A stretch of DNA of 60,287 bases from Pseudoxanthomonas beigongshangi. Lineage in GTDB: Bacteria > Pseudomonadota > Gammaproteobacteria > Xanthomonadales > Xanthomonadaceae. The position numbers and the translations under genes were made by a program. Under the pieces are notes generated by a model. The model did not search any database. It was not told the origin of the DNA and saw nothing but the letters and a program-made list of their open reading frames with translations. Below, one piece after another: positions 9,534 through 20,959 of the stretch (the stretch's first letter is position 1; every line of letters begins with the position of its first letter). Where the stretch lies: NCBI RefSeq assembly GCF_016820515.1, contig NZ_JADHDV010000023.1, forward strand, positions 1 to 60,287, in the 5' to 3' direction.

Positions 9534-11441
9534 ATGTGCGGCATCGCTGGCGCCTGGTCGCCCCAACCGCGCACGGGCGCGGACGAACTCCACGCCCTTG
9601 GCCGGCGCATGGGCGAGGCCATTGCCCACCGCGGTCCGGACGACAGCGGCACCTGGGTGGACGCGGATATCGGCCTGGTGCTGTCGCACCGGCGCCTGTC
9701 GATCCTGGATCTGAGCCCGGAAGGCCACCAGCCGATGGTGTCGGCCGACGGCCGCTGGGTGATCGCCTTCAACGGCGAGATCTACAACCACGCCGCGCTG
9801 CGCGCGGAGCTGGAAGCGCTGGGACACCGGTTCCGCGGCCACTCCGACACCGAAGTGCTGCTGGCGGGCATCGCCCAGTGGGGCGTGCAGGCGGCACTGG
9901 AGCGCGGCAACGGCATGCTCGCGCTGGCGGCCTGGGATCGCCAGGAGCGGGCCCTGTGGCTGGCGCGCGACCGGGTCGGCAAGAAGCCGCTGTATTACGG
10001 CTGGACGACGGACGGCACGCTGGTGTTCGGCAGCGAGCTGTCCGCGCTGCGCGCCCATCCGGGCCTGCGCCACGAGGTGAATCCCGACGCGCTGGCGCTG
10101 CTGCTGCGGTTGGACTACATCCCCGCACCGTACGCGATTCTGCGCGGCGTGCACAAACTGCCGGCCGGCACCCTGCTGCGCCTGGATCCGGCCGCGTTGG
10201 CGGCGGGCGACGCCGGCCACGATCCGCTGCGCGCGCCACTGCACTGGTGGAATGCGCGCCAGCGCCAGGAAGCCGCGATCGCGCAGGGTTTCGACGGCGA
10301 CGAGGGCGCCGCGCTGGACGCGCTGGATGCATTGCTGCGCGACGCGGTCGCGCTGCGCATGGAGGCGGACGTGCCGCTGGGCGCGTTCCTGTCCGGCGGC
10401 ACCGATTCCTCGCTGGTGACCGCGCTGATGCAGGCGCAGTCGGCGCGGCCGGTGCGCAGCTTCTCGATCGGTTTCGACAACACCGACCACGACGAGAGCG
10501 CCTATGCCACCGCGGTGGCGCGGCACCTGCGCACCGATCACACCGAACTGCACGCCGACGGCCGCGCCGCGCTGGATCTGGTGCCGGACATGGCGCGGAT
10601 GTTCGACGAACCATTCGCCGATTCCTCGCAGTTGCCGACCGCGTTGCTGTGCCGGCTGGCCCGCCAGCACGTGACGGTGGCGCTGTCGGGCGATGGCGGC
10701 GACGAACTGTTCTTCGGCTATGGCCGCTACCTGCGCGCGCTGCGCAACGACGCGCGGCTGGCGCGCCTGCCGCGGCGCCTGCTGGCCCGACTGGCCGGCA
10801 ATCCCGGCGAACGCTCGCGGTTGGGCGGACTGGCCGCCGCGCGCGCGGAACTGGCGACCGGCGATCTGCAGGGCGTCGCCCTGCAGCGGGTCAGCCGCTG
10901 GCGGCGGCCGGAATCGGTCGTGCGCGGCGCCCACCGCGCGATCACCGCCTACGACGATCCGGCCGCGCTGCCGGCCAACGGCAGTCCCGCCGACCAACTG
11001 ATGGCGCTGGATTTCGCCTGCTACCTGCCCGAGGACATCCTGACCAAGGTCGACCGCGCCAGCATGGCGGTGGCGCTGGAGGCGCGCGCGCCGCTGCTGG
11101 ACTGGCGGGTGGTGGAGTTCGCCTGGTCGCTGCCGCTGGCGATGAAGTACCGCGACGGCCAGCTCAAGCACCTGCCCAAGCGCCTGCTGGAACGCTACCT
11201 GCCGACCCCGCTGGTGCATCGGCCCAAGTCGGGTTTCGGCGCGCCGGTCGGCGATTGGCTGCGCGGTCCGCTGCGCGACTGGGCCGAGGCGCAGCTGGAC
11301 GAGCGCCGCCTGCGCGAGGAAGGGCATTTCGATCCGGCGCCGATCCGCGCCATCTGGGGCGAATTCCTCGCCGGCCAGCGCAAGTGGCACACGCACCTGT
11401 GGGGCGTGCTGATGTTCCAGGCGTGGCGCGAGCGGCTGTAG
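9534..11441 (+). CDS. asnB: Glutamine-dependent asparagine synthetase-like amidotransferase
   Basis: The 635-residue protein has the class II glutaminase domain with the nucleophile Cys2 exposed by removal of Met (MCGIAGAW), HRGPDDSG and FNGEIYNH, then an ATP-pyrophosphatase domain with the PP-loop SGGTDSS at 287-293 and the AVSGDGGDE-like ALSGDGGDELFFGYGRY. Length fits AsnB. Members in polysaccharide clusters often amidate a sugar acid or peptide rather than make asparagine; the position between glycosyltransferases and a UDP-glucuronate-using enzyme suggests the same here. The start was fixed by the obligatory MCG N-terminus. It sits 3 bp after the GT2 stop. Confidence 0.9.
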   Translation: MCGIAGAWSPQPRTGADELHALGRRMGEAIAHRGPDDSGTWVDADIGLVLSHRRLSILDLSPEGHQPMVSADGRWVIAFNGEIYNHAALRAELEALGHRFRGHSDTEVLLAGIAQWGVQAALERGNGMLALAAWDRQERALWLARDRVGKKPLYYGWTTDGTLVFGSELSALRAHPGLRHEVNPDALALLLRLDYIPAPYAILRGVHKLPAGTLLRLDPAALAAGDAGHDPLRAPLHWWNARQRQEAAIAQGFDGDEGAALDALDALLRDAVALRMEADVPLGAFLSGGTDSSLVTALMQAQSARPVRSFSIGFDNTDHDESAYATAVARHLRTDHTELHADGRAALDLVPDMARMFDEPFADSSQLPTALLCRLARQHVTVALSGDGGDELFFGYGRYLRALRNDARLARLPRRLLARLAGNPGERSRLGGLAAARAELATGDLQGVALQRVSRWRRPESVVRGAHRAITAYDDPAALPANGSPADQLMALDFACYLPEDILTKVDRASMAVALEARAPLLDWRVVEFAWSLPLAMKYRDGQLKHLPKRLLERYLPTPLVHRPKSGFGAPVGDWLRGPLRDWAEAQLDERRLREEGHFDPAPIRAIWGEFLAGQRKWHTHLWGVLMFQAWRERL

Positions 11442-11586
11442 CGTTCACGCCGCCCGAAGGCGCCGTCGCCGCATGTCGCGGGTGTCCGCCCTTCCCCCCG
11501 CCCCGACCCAGCCGTGACAATATGCGCCTGCCCGGCGGGCCCGCTTCGTGCCGCCGGCGGTGTTCTTCCTTCCAAGAGAGTGGTTC

Positions 11587-12530
<944 letters not shown>

Positions 12531-12534
<4 letters not shown>

Positions 12535-13442
12535 CCCGCTTCGCGGTCATCATCACCAACTACAACTACGCCCGTTTCGTGATCGAGGCGGTCGACGGCG
12601 TGCTGGCCCAGGGCCGGCGCGCGGCGCAGATCCTGGTGGTGGACGACGGTTCCACCGATGGCTCGCAGGCACTGCTGACCGAACATTACGGCCACCATCC
12701 CGGCGTGCGCCTGCTGTTCGGCGAGAACGGCGGCCAACTGGCAGCCTTCCAGCGCGGCGTGGCCGCCGTGGATGCAGACGTGGACGTGGTCTGCTTCCTC
12801 GATGCCGATGATCGCTGGCAGCCGGACTACCTGGAGAAGATCGGCGCGATCTACGACCAGCGCAAGGATGTGGGCTTCGTGCTTTCGGACATCGATCTGT
12901 TCGGCAACGAGGAAGGCCGCATCGGTTTCGCCGAAAAGGAACTCGATCTCGGCTACACCGCCATCAGCACCTACGCGCTGACCTACTGGTATGGTGCGCC
13001 GACCTCGGCGCTGTCGCTGCGGCTGCGCTATGCGCGCCTGTGCATGGACCTGCCGCCGCAGGTGGGCGCCACCTGGCGGATCTCGGCCGACAACTGCCTG
13101 GTGTTCGGCGCCAGCATCTTCGGTGCGCGCAAGTACTTCCTGCCGACCGGCCAGGTCGGCTATCGCATCCATGGCAACAACGGTTGGTGGGCGCAGCAGA
13201 ACCAGACCACCACCTTCCTGGGCCTGCTGCAGTCACGCGGGCTGATCGGGCATTACGCACGCGCCGCCGGCATGGACGATTCCTGCCTGGAACTGGCCAA
13301 GCTGGAATACCGGACCAAGCCGGAGCCCGACTGGGCCGAGGCGCGCCGCTACATCGGACTGTGCTGGCGGGCGCGCCTGCCCTGGTGGAAGCGCCTGGAG
13401 CGCATCCTGAGCATCGTCCGCAGCCCGAAACGCAAGAAATAG
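12531..13442 (+). CDS. Family 2 glycosyltransferase
   Basis: The 303-residue enzyme opens with [19 protein letters not shown] and has the nucleotide-binding [10 protein letters not shown] and the metal-binding DADD within [12 protein letters not shown] near residue 88, which defines a GT-A fold inverting GT2. There are no membrane segments; the C-terminus is basic (RSPKRKK). It overlaps the UDP-xylose synthase gene by four bases, which makes it a candidate xylosyltransferase, although the acceptor and donor are inference. The following 279 bp before the ligase gene hold no other gene. Confidence 0.88.
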
Positions 13443-13721
13443 ACACGCTCTACACGCAATGGATTGCGCGCAGCGACAATCGGTGACTTCCGGCTTGGTT
13501 CCCGGGTGTAGCTTGCCTTACGCTTGGGCGGATCTCCCGCATTCCCCCGACCCTGCCGGACGCCGTGTTTGAGCTCTCGACCTTCTCCTGCTCCCCCCGC
13601 GCCTGACGCCGCGCCGGCGCGCCCGCGCACGCCGTCGCAGGTTTCCCGCGCGCCGGCCCCGGATCGGCTCCCCGGCGGGCACCCGGCTGCGACGCTGCGT
13701 TCGGATCCCGCGGTTTCCGGG

Positions 13722-14891
13722 ATGGCGGTGCCCACGCGCTGGCGCAACCTGCTGTGCGTGGGATTGATGGTGCTGATCGCGGGGATGTGCGTGTTGCCGG
13801 CGGGTCCCTCGTTCAATCCCGGCAAGCCCTACCAGTACCTGCTGGCGCTGACGCTGTATCTGCCTGCGCTGATCCTGGGATTCGCGCATTTCGATCGCTG
13901 GCGCGATCTGGGACGCCGCCCGCTGATGCCCTGGCTGCTGGCGCTGTTCTGCTGGTCCGCGTTGAGCCTGGCATGGACCAACGCGACGCGGCCGCTGGAC
14001 GAGATCCTGCGCATCCTGAGCGTGCTGGTGTTCCTGTTCGCCTGGCGGCACGGCATTGGCGACGACCCGCGCCGCCAGCGCTGGCTGCTGGTGGGTGGCG
14101 CAGGCGTGCTGGCCGCCACCGCCATAGCGGCGATGCTCCGGTTCGCGATCCAGCCGCCGCCGGACGGCCGCGTGACCGGCTTTGGCGTGATGGCCAACGC
14201 CAACCTGATCGCTGCGGCGATGGGAGCCGGTTTCCTGTGGCTGTGGCCTTGGCGTTTCCACACGCCGGGACAGCGCCTGTTGAAATGGTCCGCCATGGCC
14301 GTGCTGATCGCCTGCCTGGTGCTGGCCGACTCGCGCAGCGCCTGGGCGGCGCTGTTCGCCGCGATGTTCGTGCTGCTCGCCATCCGCAGCAAGGAGCGCG
14401 CCTGGCGGCGCGTGATCGCGCTGATCGTGGTCGGCGCAGGCGTGGCGATCGCGGCCTACCCGGAGCTGAGCGAGCGCGGCTGGTCGTTCCGGCCGCAGAT
14501 CATGCAACACAGTTGGGACCTGTTCCTGCAGCAGCCATGGCTGGGCCTGGGGCTGGGCGCGCGCTTCACCCTGCCGGTGCAGGGCGGCATGGGCATGGAC
14601 CAGGTCCATACCCACAACCTGTTCACCCAGATCGCGGTCGAACTTGGCTTGCCGGGATTCCTGCTGTGGTCGGTGATCTGGCTGGCATTGGGCTGGCGTG
14701 CCTGGCGTCATCGAGACGACGTGATCGGCCGCGCCGTGCTGGGCCTGTGGGTGTTCGCCAGCGTGATGGTGCAATTCGACCTGCCGCACCTGATTGACAG
14801 CCCACGCCCGGGTTGGTTGATCATCTGGCTGCCGCTGGCGCTCAGCCTGTCGTTGCCATCGGCGTCCACCGACCCTTCGCGCGCACGATGA
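13722..14891 (+). CDS. O-antigen ligase/polymerase family membrane protein
   Basis: The 389-residue product has about ten transmembrane helices and the large periplasmic loop with QPWLGLGLG and the HTHNLFTQIAVELG motif characteristic of the Wzy_C/WaaL family, which transfers or polymerises O-chains in the periplasm. The ATG at 13722 gives a normal N-terminus (MAVPTRWRNLLCVGLMVLIA). An in-frame TTG at 13569 would add 51 residues that are proline- and alanine-rich with no conserved content, so the shorter form is preferred, though this is not certain. The stop overlaps the next ATG (ATGA). Confidence 0.85.
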   Translation: MAVPTRWRNLLCVGLMVLIAGMCVLPAGPSFNPGKPYQYLLALTLYLPALILGFAHFDRWRDLGRRPLMPWLLALFCWSALSLAWTNATRPLDEILRILSVLVFLFAWRHGIGDDPRRQRWLLVGGAGVLAATAIAAMLRFAIQPPPDGRVTGFGVMANANLIAAAMGAGFLWLWPWRFHTPGQRLLKWSAMAVLIACLVLADSRSAWAALFAAMFVLLAIRSKERAWRRVIALIVVGAGVAIAAYPELSERGWSFRPQIMQHSWDLFLQQPWLGLGLGARFTLPVQGGMGMDQVHTHNLFTQIAVELGLPGFLLWSVIWLALGWRAWRHRDDVIGRAVLGLWVFASVMVQFDLPHLIDSPRPGWLIIWLPLALSLSLPSASTDPSRAR

Positions 14892-15727
14892 AGATTTCCC
14901 TGGCGGTCCTCACCTACAACTGGCCCGAAGCCCTGGAGCGGGTGCTGGAAAGCGTGGCGGCGCAACGGCGCATGCCCGACGAAATCCTGATTGCCGATGA
15001 CGGTTCCCGGCCCGATACGGCCGAAGTGGTGGCGCGCTGGCAGAAGGCGCTGCCGGTTCCGGTGCGCCATCTGTGGCAGGAGGATCGCGGCTTCCGCGCG
15101 GCGCGCTGCCGCAACCGCGCGATCGCCGCCAGCCGCGGCGACTACGTGATCCTGCTGGACGGCGACATGATCCTGCATCCGGACTTCATCGGCGATCATG
15201 AAATGCTGGCCGAGCCGGGGTTCTTCCTGCAGGGTGGCCGGCTCAAGGCGACGGTCGCCGAGAGCAAGCGCCTGCTGGCCGGCGGGCGGCCGGTGTTCGC
15301 GCCGTGGATCGATGCCGATTTCGACGAGTTCGACGGCACCCGCCGCCAGTACGCCTTCCGCCAGCCGCAGCTGGCGCGCTGGAAGGCGCGCTCGCGCAGC
15401 GGCGGGCGGGTGATGAGCTGCAACATGAGTTTCTGGCGCGCCGACCTGCTGAAGGTCAATGGCTTCGACGAACGCATGGAAGGTTATGGCGCCGAGGATC
15501 GCGAGCTGGCGGCGCGGCTTGAGAACACCGGCCTGCGCCGGCGCGCGCTCAAGTGGGCCGCACTGGCCGTCCACCTGTGGCACAACTCGCGCGCCCCGCC
15601 GGACGTGGACGACATGAGCCTGCCCAACAACCGCCTGTTCCAGGCCACCCGCACGCAGAAAATCACCCGCTGCGAACACGGCATCGACGGCCACCCCGAG
15701 TTGCTGCAGGATCCGGTGATCTCCTGA
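14888..15727 (+). CDS. Family 2 glycosyltransferase with galactosyltransferase-like C-terminus
   Basis: This 279-residue enzyme starts at MKISLAVLTYNWPEALERVL, overlapping the ligase stop. The N-terminal GT2 domain has IADDGSRPDT and the LDGDMILH metal site near residue 95. The C-terminal part (SCNMSFWRADLLKVNGFDE followed by GYGAEDRELAARL) matches the Glyco_transf_7C motif of galactosyl- and N-acetylgalactosaminyltransferases. Such fused enzymes act in capsule and lipopolysaccharide assembly. The sugar transferred is not known. It is followed after 19 bp by the GT4 gene. Confidence 0.87.
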   Translation: MKISLAVLTYNWPEALERVLESVAAQRRMPDEILIADDGSRPDTAEVVARWQKALPVPVRHLWQEDRGFRAARCRNRAIAASRGDYVILLDGDMILHPDFIGDHEMLAEPGFFLQGGRLKATVAESKRLLAGGRPVFAPWIDADFDEFDGTRRQYAFRQPQLARWKARSRSGGRVMSCNMSFWRADLLKVNGFDERMEGYGAEDRELAARLENTGLRRRALKWAALAVHLWHNSRAPPDVDDMSLPNNRLFQATRTQKITRCEHGIDGHPELLQDPVIS

Positions 15728-15746
15728 TCCCGCTCCCGACTCGCCG

Positions 15747-16868
15747 ATGAAGCTGCTCTACACCAATTTCCACAGCGGCAGCGGCGGCGGCCACACCACC
15801 TACATCCGCGAACTGGCGCGCGCGCTCGGACCGCGGCACGAGGTCCACGTCGCCGCCCCGGCCGGCAGCCGCCTGCTGGCCGAAGCCGTCGCGCTGCCCG
15901 GCGTGCACACGCTGGCGCAGCCTTTTCCGAACGGCCTGCGCCGGCTGCGCGAGCGCGCACAGGCCATCCGCCAGTTGCGCGATTACCTGCGCGCGCACCG
16001 GTTCGACATCGTGCACGTCAACGGCTCGGCCGATCACCGCATCGTCATCGCCGCATTGCGCGGCGTCTCGCCGCGTCCGCGCGTGGTCCTGACCAAGCAC
16101 AACACCAAGCCGATGGGTGGGCCCCAGCACGTCTGGCGCGCGCGTTTCCATACCGACAAGGCGATCGCGGTGTGCGAGTACGTGCGCCGGCAGCTCGAGG
16201 CCACGCCCTACCGCGTCTGCCATCCGCAGACGGTCTACAACGGCGTGGACACCACCCATTTCGCCCCCTGGCCGGACGCGGACGCGCGCATGTCGCGGGA
16301 ACGCTTCGCGCCGGACGCCGGGTCGCTGCTGATCGGCAGCAGCGCCGGCACCGCCGACTACAAGGGCTGGACGGATCTGGTGGCGGCACTGGGGCTGCTG
16401 TCCGCCGAAGAGCGCCGCCGGGTGCACGTGCTGATTGCCGGCCAGCCGCCTTCCGCGCGGCAGTTGGCGATCGTGCGCGAGGCCGGCCTGGAAGCGCAGT
16501 TCCATTTCCCCGGACTGCTGGAAGACGTGCGTCCGATCATCGCCGCGCTGGACGCCGGCTTCGTGCTGTCGCACGACATCGAGACCATCTCCTTCGCCTG
16601 CCGCGAAATGATGGCGATGGGCAAGCCGGTGATGGTGACCGATTACGCCGGCCTGCCGGAAAACCTGCACCCGGGCGAGGACGGCTGGGTGGTGCCGGTG
16701 CATGGCCACGAGGCGATGGCGACCACCCTGCGCTGGATGCTCCGGCATCGCGATGCCCTGAGCGGAATGGGCGCCGCCGCGCGCGCGCATGCGCTCGCCG
16801 AATTCGGCATCGCTCGATTCGCCGACGCCACCGAGGCGGTTTACCGGGACCTGCTGGTCAACCGCTGA
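15747..16868 (+). CDS. Family 4 glycosyltransferase
   Basis: The 373-residue GT-B retaining enzyme has the N-terminal glycine-rich NFHSGSGGGHTTYIRELA loop, DIVHVNGSADH, and the family 4 C-terminal signature SFACREMMAMGKPVMVTDYAGLP divided over two strands, where the E of CREMMA contacts the donor ribose. The position as last gene of the plus-strand cluster suggests one step of an oligosaccharide added to lipid A core or an exopolysaccharide repeat. It ends four bases before the convergent ArnT-like gene. Confidence 0.88.
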   Translation: MKLLYTNFHSGSGGGHTTYIRELARALGPRHEVHVAAPAGSRLLAEAVALPGVHTLAQPFPNGLRRLRERAQAIRQLRDYLRAHRFDIVHVNGSADHRIVIAALRGVSPRPRVVLTKHNTKPMGGPQHVWRARFHTDKAIAVCEYVRRQLEATPYRVCHPQTVYNGVDTTHFAPWPDADARMSRERFAPDAGSLLIGSSAGTADYKGWTDLVAALGLLSAEERRRVHVLIAGQPPSARQLAIVREAGLEAQFHFPGLLEDVRPIIAALDAGFVLSHDIETISFACREMMAMGKPVMVTDYAGLPENLHPGEDGWVVPVHGHEAMATTLRWMLRHRDALSGMGAAARAHALAEFGIARFADATEAVYRDLLVNR

Positions 16869-16872
16869 TCGA

Positions 16873-18558
16873 TTACGGCTTCATCGCCGCTCGGCAGCCC
16901 GTTGTGGCCGCGTCGTCCACCAGCCACCAGCTACGCCGGTTGGCCGAACCCAAGGAACGTGCAAGGGTGCGATCCACGCAGGCCGGCAGGGTGGCGTCCT
17001 GCGCCATCAGCACGCGCCGCGCGGGCGCCTCGTGCAGCCAGGCCAGGCCGCGCTGCCATTGCAGCTCGACCGGCGCGCGGAAACCGAACTCGGTCACCTC
17101 GCCTTGCGCCTGCAGCAGTTGCTGTTCCTTCCAGTCCACCAGCCCGATGGCGGTGTCCACGCCGGCGCGTGCGCGTGCTTCGGCCATCACGTCGCGCGCC
17201 GAGTTCTCGCCGTCCAGCAACGGCGCCAGCGCCATGCCGTAGCCGACCCACAGCACCAGCACGGTCACCAGGGTCAGCGGGATCGCGCGCGTGCGCCGCA
17301 GCCACAACGCGGCGGTGACGATAAGTCCCCCCATGACCGCCAGCGCCAGCCACAGGTGATCCGCATGCGGATCGCCGGCCAGGCCGCGCCCGGCTTCCAG
17401 CTTCAGTTCGAAACGCGGATCGCCGGTCAGCGCCATGCCTCCGGCTACCAGCAGCAAGCCGCCCAGCGCCACCGCGAACACCAGCAACCCGGCGCGCACG
17501 CCGCGACGCTCGCCCAATGCGGGCAGGAACGGAGCCGCCGCCCACGCCAGCGCCGGCAGTGCGGGCAGGATGTACATATCGCGCTTGCCCGGGCTGGCGC
17601 TGAAGAACAGCAGCACCAGCAGCATCCACGCCAGCGGCCACCACACCCGCGCGTCGCGCTGGCCCCAGGCATCGCGCCACGGCTTGATCAGCCAGGGAAT
17701 GAAGATCGAGAACGGCAACCAGAACAGCGCGATGACTTCCAGGAAGTACCACGGCGGCGCCTGGTGGTGCCATGCGGCGACGTAGCGGGTGGCGGTCTGG
17801 CGGAACAGGATTTCGTTGAGATAGGCACGGTGCTCGGGATCCCCGCTGGTCAACGCGGTCACCACCATCGGCACGAACCACAGCGCGATCGCCAACAGGA
17901 AACTGGCCCCGCCCAGCCACCATCGGCCCGCGCCCTTCGGCGCCGGCTCGGTCAGTCCCTGCCAGCCGCGCCAGCGCATCAGCGCGTAGGGAATCAGCGC
18001 CAGCAACGGCAGGAAACCCACGCCCTTGCTGATCACGCCCAGGCCGGCGGAGAAGCAGCCCAGCCAGTACCAGCGCCAGTTCGGTCCCAGCAGCATGTGC
18101 CGGCCGAGGCCGTACATGCCCAGGGTGATGAAGAACACCACGGTCGGATCGATCTGCGCGCGCTTGCCCTGGTAGACGAACTGCATCGCGCACAGCACCG
18201 CGCCGGCCGCCCACAGCGCGGCCTGGCGGTTCCACGTACGGCGTGCGAAGTCGTAGGTCAGCACCAGCGTGCCCAGCGCCGCCAGCAGCGACGGAATCAG
18301 GAAGGCGACGTTCCAGTGGCGCACCACCGCGTAGGTGGACGCGATCATCCAGAAATACAGCGGCGGCTTGTCCGGATAGAGCTCCTGGCCGCGGTGCGGG
18401 AACAGCCACTGGCCGGACTCCCACATCTGCCTGGCCACCAGCACGAAACGCGGCTCGTCGGCCGGCCACGGCGCGCGCATGCCCAGCCCCGCGCCGATTA
18501 CCACCAGCGCGAACAGCAGGAACCACCAGAACGCGGTCTTGTCGTCGGTCTTGATCAT
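16873..18558 (-). CDS. ArnT-like family 39 glycosyltransferase
   Basis: The 561-residue membrane protein has about twelve helices. The first periplasmic loop contains the PADEPRFVLVARQM motif, the acidic site of the GT-C fold family 39 (PMT/ArnT) enzymes, and PDKPPLYFWM follows as in ArnT relatives. These proteins use an undecaprenyl-phosphate sugar to modify lipid A or proteins in the periplasm. The start at 18558 precedes the first helix (TAFWWFLLFALVVIGAGLG). It follows rsmB by 73 bp and meets the glycan cluster tail to tail, which suggests a shared role in lipopolysaccharide modification. The donor sugar is unknown. Confidence 0.85.
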   Translation of the reverse strand: MIKTDDKTAFWWFLLFALVVIGAGLGMRAPWPADEPRFVLVARQMWESGQWLFPHRGQELYPDKPPLYFWMIASTYAVVRHWNVAFLIPSLLAALGTLVLTYDFARRTWNRQAALWAAGAVLCAMQFVYQGKRAQIDPTVVFFITLGMYGLGRHMLLGPNWRWYWLGCFSAGLGVISKGVGFLPLLALIPYALMRWRGWQGLTEPAPKGAGRWWLGGASFLLAIALWFVPMVVTALTSGDPEHRAYLNEILFRQTATRYVAAWHHQAPPWYFLEVIALFWLPFSIFIPWLIKPWRDAWGQRDARVWWPLAWMLLVLLFFSASPGKRDMYILPALPALAWAAAPFLPALGERRGVRAGLLVFAVALGGLLLVAGGMALTGDPRFELKLEAGRGLAGDPHADHLWLALAVMGGLIVTAALWLRRTRAIPLTLVTVLVLWVGYGMALAPLLDGENSARDVMAEARARAGVDTAIGLVDWKEQQLLQAQGEVTEFGFRAPVELQWQRGLAWLHEAPARRVLMAQDATLPACVDRTLARSLGSANRRSWWLVDDAATTGCRAAMKP

Positions 18559-18631
18559 GGCGCGCGATGATACCGGCGATTCGTTAGGCAATTGTCGGAA
18601 CCGGCCCTGCGGCCAGCCAATGTCGCGTGGC

Positions 18632-19939
18632 TCACGCCCCGTCGCTGCGGACCAGGCGCGCGTAGAAGAAGCCGTCCATGCCATCCTCGCCCGGCAGGCG
18701 CTGGCGGCCGGCGCCGGAGGCATGGCCGAAGCGCGGGTCCAGCGCTTCGGCGCGGGCGTCGGGCGTGCGCGCCAGGAAGGCGTCGATCTGGCGCTCGTTC
18801 TCGTCCTTGAGGATCGAGCAGGTCGCATACAGCAGCGTGCCGCCTGGCCGCAGCAGGGTCCACGCCGCATCCAGCAGGCGTGCCTGCAGCGCGCGCAGCG
18901 CGGCGATGTCCTCCGGCCGCCGATGCAGCAGCACGTCGGGCTGGCGACGGATGATGCCGGTCGCCGAACACGGCGCGTCCAGCAGGATCGCATCGAACGG
19001 CTGGCCGTCCCACCAGATCGAAGGCTCGCTCGCGTCGGCGGCGCGCAGTTGCGCCCGCACGCCGACCCGCGCCAGCGTTTCGCCCACCCGCTGCAACCGC
19101 CGTGCGTCGACATCCATCGCCAGCAGGCGCAAGGTGCCGTCGCGTTCGAGCAGGTGCGCCGCCTTCCCGCCGGGCGCGGCGCAGGCATCGAGTACCCGCG
19201 CGCCGGCGGCGGGCGCCAGCGCATCGGCCACCAGTTGGGCGGCCCCGTCCTGGATCGACACGTCGCCGTCGGCGAAGCCCGGCAACGCGACGACCGCCAC
19301 CGGCGTATCGACGCGAATCGCATCGGTGGCCAACGGCGAGGCGGACGCGACGAGTTCCGGCAACGTCTGTCGCAGGCGCTCCAGATAATCCGCCACCGGC
19401 ATGCGCGCGCGGTTGACCCGCAGCCACAGCGGGGCGGCTTCGGCGCTCGCGGTGAAAACCGCATCGGCCTGCCCGGCCCAGTCCTGGCGCACGCGCTCGC
19501 GCAGCCACGCCGGCCAGGCCTGTTCGGGTGCGGCGGCCGGCAGGCCTTCGCGCTGCGCGCGGCGCAGGATCGCGTTGACCATCCCGGCCTGGTGCGAGCG
19601 CTTCAGTTCCCGCGCGGCTTCCACGGTGGTAGAGAGCGCGGCATGCGCCGGCAATTGCAATGCATCGATCTGGGCGAACCCGACCCACAACAGCGCCCGC
19701 AGTTCGCCGTCGCGCCGGCCCAGCGGTTTCTGCATCCAGCGGCGCAGGGCTTCGTCATAGCGGACGCGCTGGCGCAACGCGGCGAAGCAGATCGCTTCGG
19801 CCAGCGCGCGATCCCGCGGGTCCGGCAGGCGCGGCAGGCCCGCGGCCAGTTCCGCCTTGAGCGAACGCCCCCGGTGCGCGACCGCATCGAGGATGCGCGC
19901 GGCCAGTGCGCGCACGGCGGCGCCGGTGCCCGGATTCAC
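18632..19939 (-). CDS. rsmB: 16S rRNA (cytosine-967-C5)-methyltransferase
   Basis: RsmB methylates C967 of 16S rRNA. The 435 residues show an N-terminal NusB-like RNA-binding domain (about 1-140) and a Rossmann methyltransferase domain with the SAM motif DACAAPGGK (251-259), the DAPCSATG motif (C324) and the catalytic ATCS cysteine (C374). A GTG start overlaps the fmt stop (GTGA), which fixes the start and indicates coupling in the def-fmt-rsmB operon. Confidence 0.96.
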   Translation of the reverse strand: MNPGTGAAVRALAARILDAVAHRGRSLKAELAAGLPRLPDPRDRALAEAICFAALRQRVRYDEALRRWMQKPLGRRDGELRALLWVGFAQIDALQLPAHAALSTTVEAARELKRSHQAGMVNAILRRAQREGLPAAAPEQAWPAWLRERVRQDWAGQADAVFTASAEAAPLWLRVNRARMPVADYLERLRQTLPELVASASPLATDAIRVDTPVAVVALPGFADGDVSIQDGAAQLVADALAPAAGARVLDACAAPGGKAAHLLERDGTLRLLAMDVDARRLQRVGETLARVGVRAQLRAADASEPSIWWDGQPFDAILLDAPCSATGIIRRQPDVLLHRRPEDIAALRALQARLLDAAWTLLRPGGTLLYATCSILKDENERQIDAFLARTPDARAEALDPRFGHASGAGRQRLPGEDGMDGFFYARLVRSDGA

Positions 19940-20856
19940 GCGGTCACCAGATCCCGGCGCGCGTTGAGGTAGTCGGCGGCGGTGATCGCCTTGCCGCCCT
20001 CGCGCTGGACCACCCGCAGGCGCAGCGCGCCCTGGCCGCAGGCGATGTCCAGGCCCTGCCGGCCCGCCGTGAGCAGCGTGCCGGGTTCGGCCCGGTGCGC
20101 CAGATCCAGCGCGACCGCGCCATGGATGCGCAGGCGTTCGCCGGCCACGCTCGCCTCGGCCACCGGCCAGGGTTCGAACGCGCGCACTTTGCGCGCCAGC
20201 GCGTCGGCCGGCTGCGACCAGTCCAGCCGCGCTTCGTGCTTTTCCAGCTTGTGCGCATACGTGGCACCGGCTTCGGGCTGCGCCTGCGCCACCGGGCGCA
20301 TGCCCGCGCGCAGCAGGCCAAGCCCGTCGGCAAGCACGCGCGCGCCCAGTTCGGACAGGCGGTCGTGCAGTTGCCCGCCGGTTTCCTGTTCGCCGATGGG
20401 CGTGCGCTGGGACAGCAGCACCGGGCCGGTATCCAGCCCGGCTTCCATCTGCATCAGGCAGATGCCGGTTTCGGCGTCGCCGGCTTCGATCGCGCGCTGG
20501 ATCGGCGCGGCGCCACGCCAGCGCGGCAGCATCGACGCATGCACGTTCCAGCAACCGTAACGCGGGATGTCCAGCACCGCTTGCGGCAGGATCAGGCCGT
20601 AGGCGACGACGATCATCAGGTCCGGGGTCAGTTCGCGCAGGGCTTCCTGCGAGGATTTCTTCCTCAGCGATTCCGGTTGCAGTACCGGGATGCCGCGCTG
20701 GATCGCCTCCAGCTTGACCGGCGAAGGCGTCAGCCCGCGGCCGCGGCCGGCAGGCCGATCCGGCTGGGTGTACACCGCGACGACTTCATTGCGCGCGTGC
20801 GCCGCGCGCAGACTGGGAACGGCGAACGCCGGCGTGCCGGCAAAAACGATTCTCAT
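19936..20856 (-). CDS. fmt: Methionyl-tRNA formyltransferase
   Basis: Fmt formylates initiator Met-tRNA using 10-formyltetrahydrofolate. The 306-residue protein begins [16 protein letters not shown] and contains the folate and catalytic core [18 protein letters not shown], then the DTGPVL aspartate segment, and a C-terminal OB-fold tRNA-binding domain from about residue 205. Length is normal. The start at 20856 matches the conserved beginning. It is second in the def-fmt-rsmB set, with 103 bp separating it from def. Confidence 0.97.
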   Translation of the reverse strand: MRIVFAGTPAFAVPSLRAAHARNEVVAVYTQPDRPAGRGRGLTPSPVKLEAIQRGIPVLQPESLRKKSSQEALRELTPDLMIVVAYGLILPQAVLDIPRYGCWNVHASMLPRWRGAAPIQRAIEAGDAETGICLMQMEAGLDTGPVLLSQRTPIGEQETGGQLHDRLSELGARVLADGLGLLRAGMRPVAQAQPEAGATYAHKLEKHEARLDWSQPADALARKVRAFEPWPVAEASVAGERLRIHGAVALDLAHRAEPGTLLTAGRQGLDIACGQGALRLRVVQREGGKAITAADYLNARRDLVTA

Positions 20857-20959
20857 GGAAGACGAGGTATCCGGAGAGGAAGAAGGAGGATGGCGGCCGG
20901 CGCGACCCGCAACCTGGCTCTTGCGAATCCCAAATCCCGAATCACCAATCCCGCGGCCG

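Noticed and set aside
13569..13721. N-terminal extension of the O-antigen ligase from a TTG
   Set aside because: The added 51 residues are Pro/Ala-rich, unlike the family, and would place an unusual start with no clear ribosome binding site; kept only as an alternative.
16789..18570. Long plus-strand frame over the ArnT-like gene
   Set aside because: The translation is Gln/Arg/His-rich shadow sequence; the minus strand has a family 39 membrane protein with its motif and helices.
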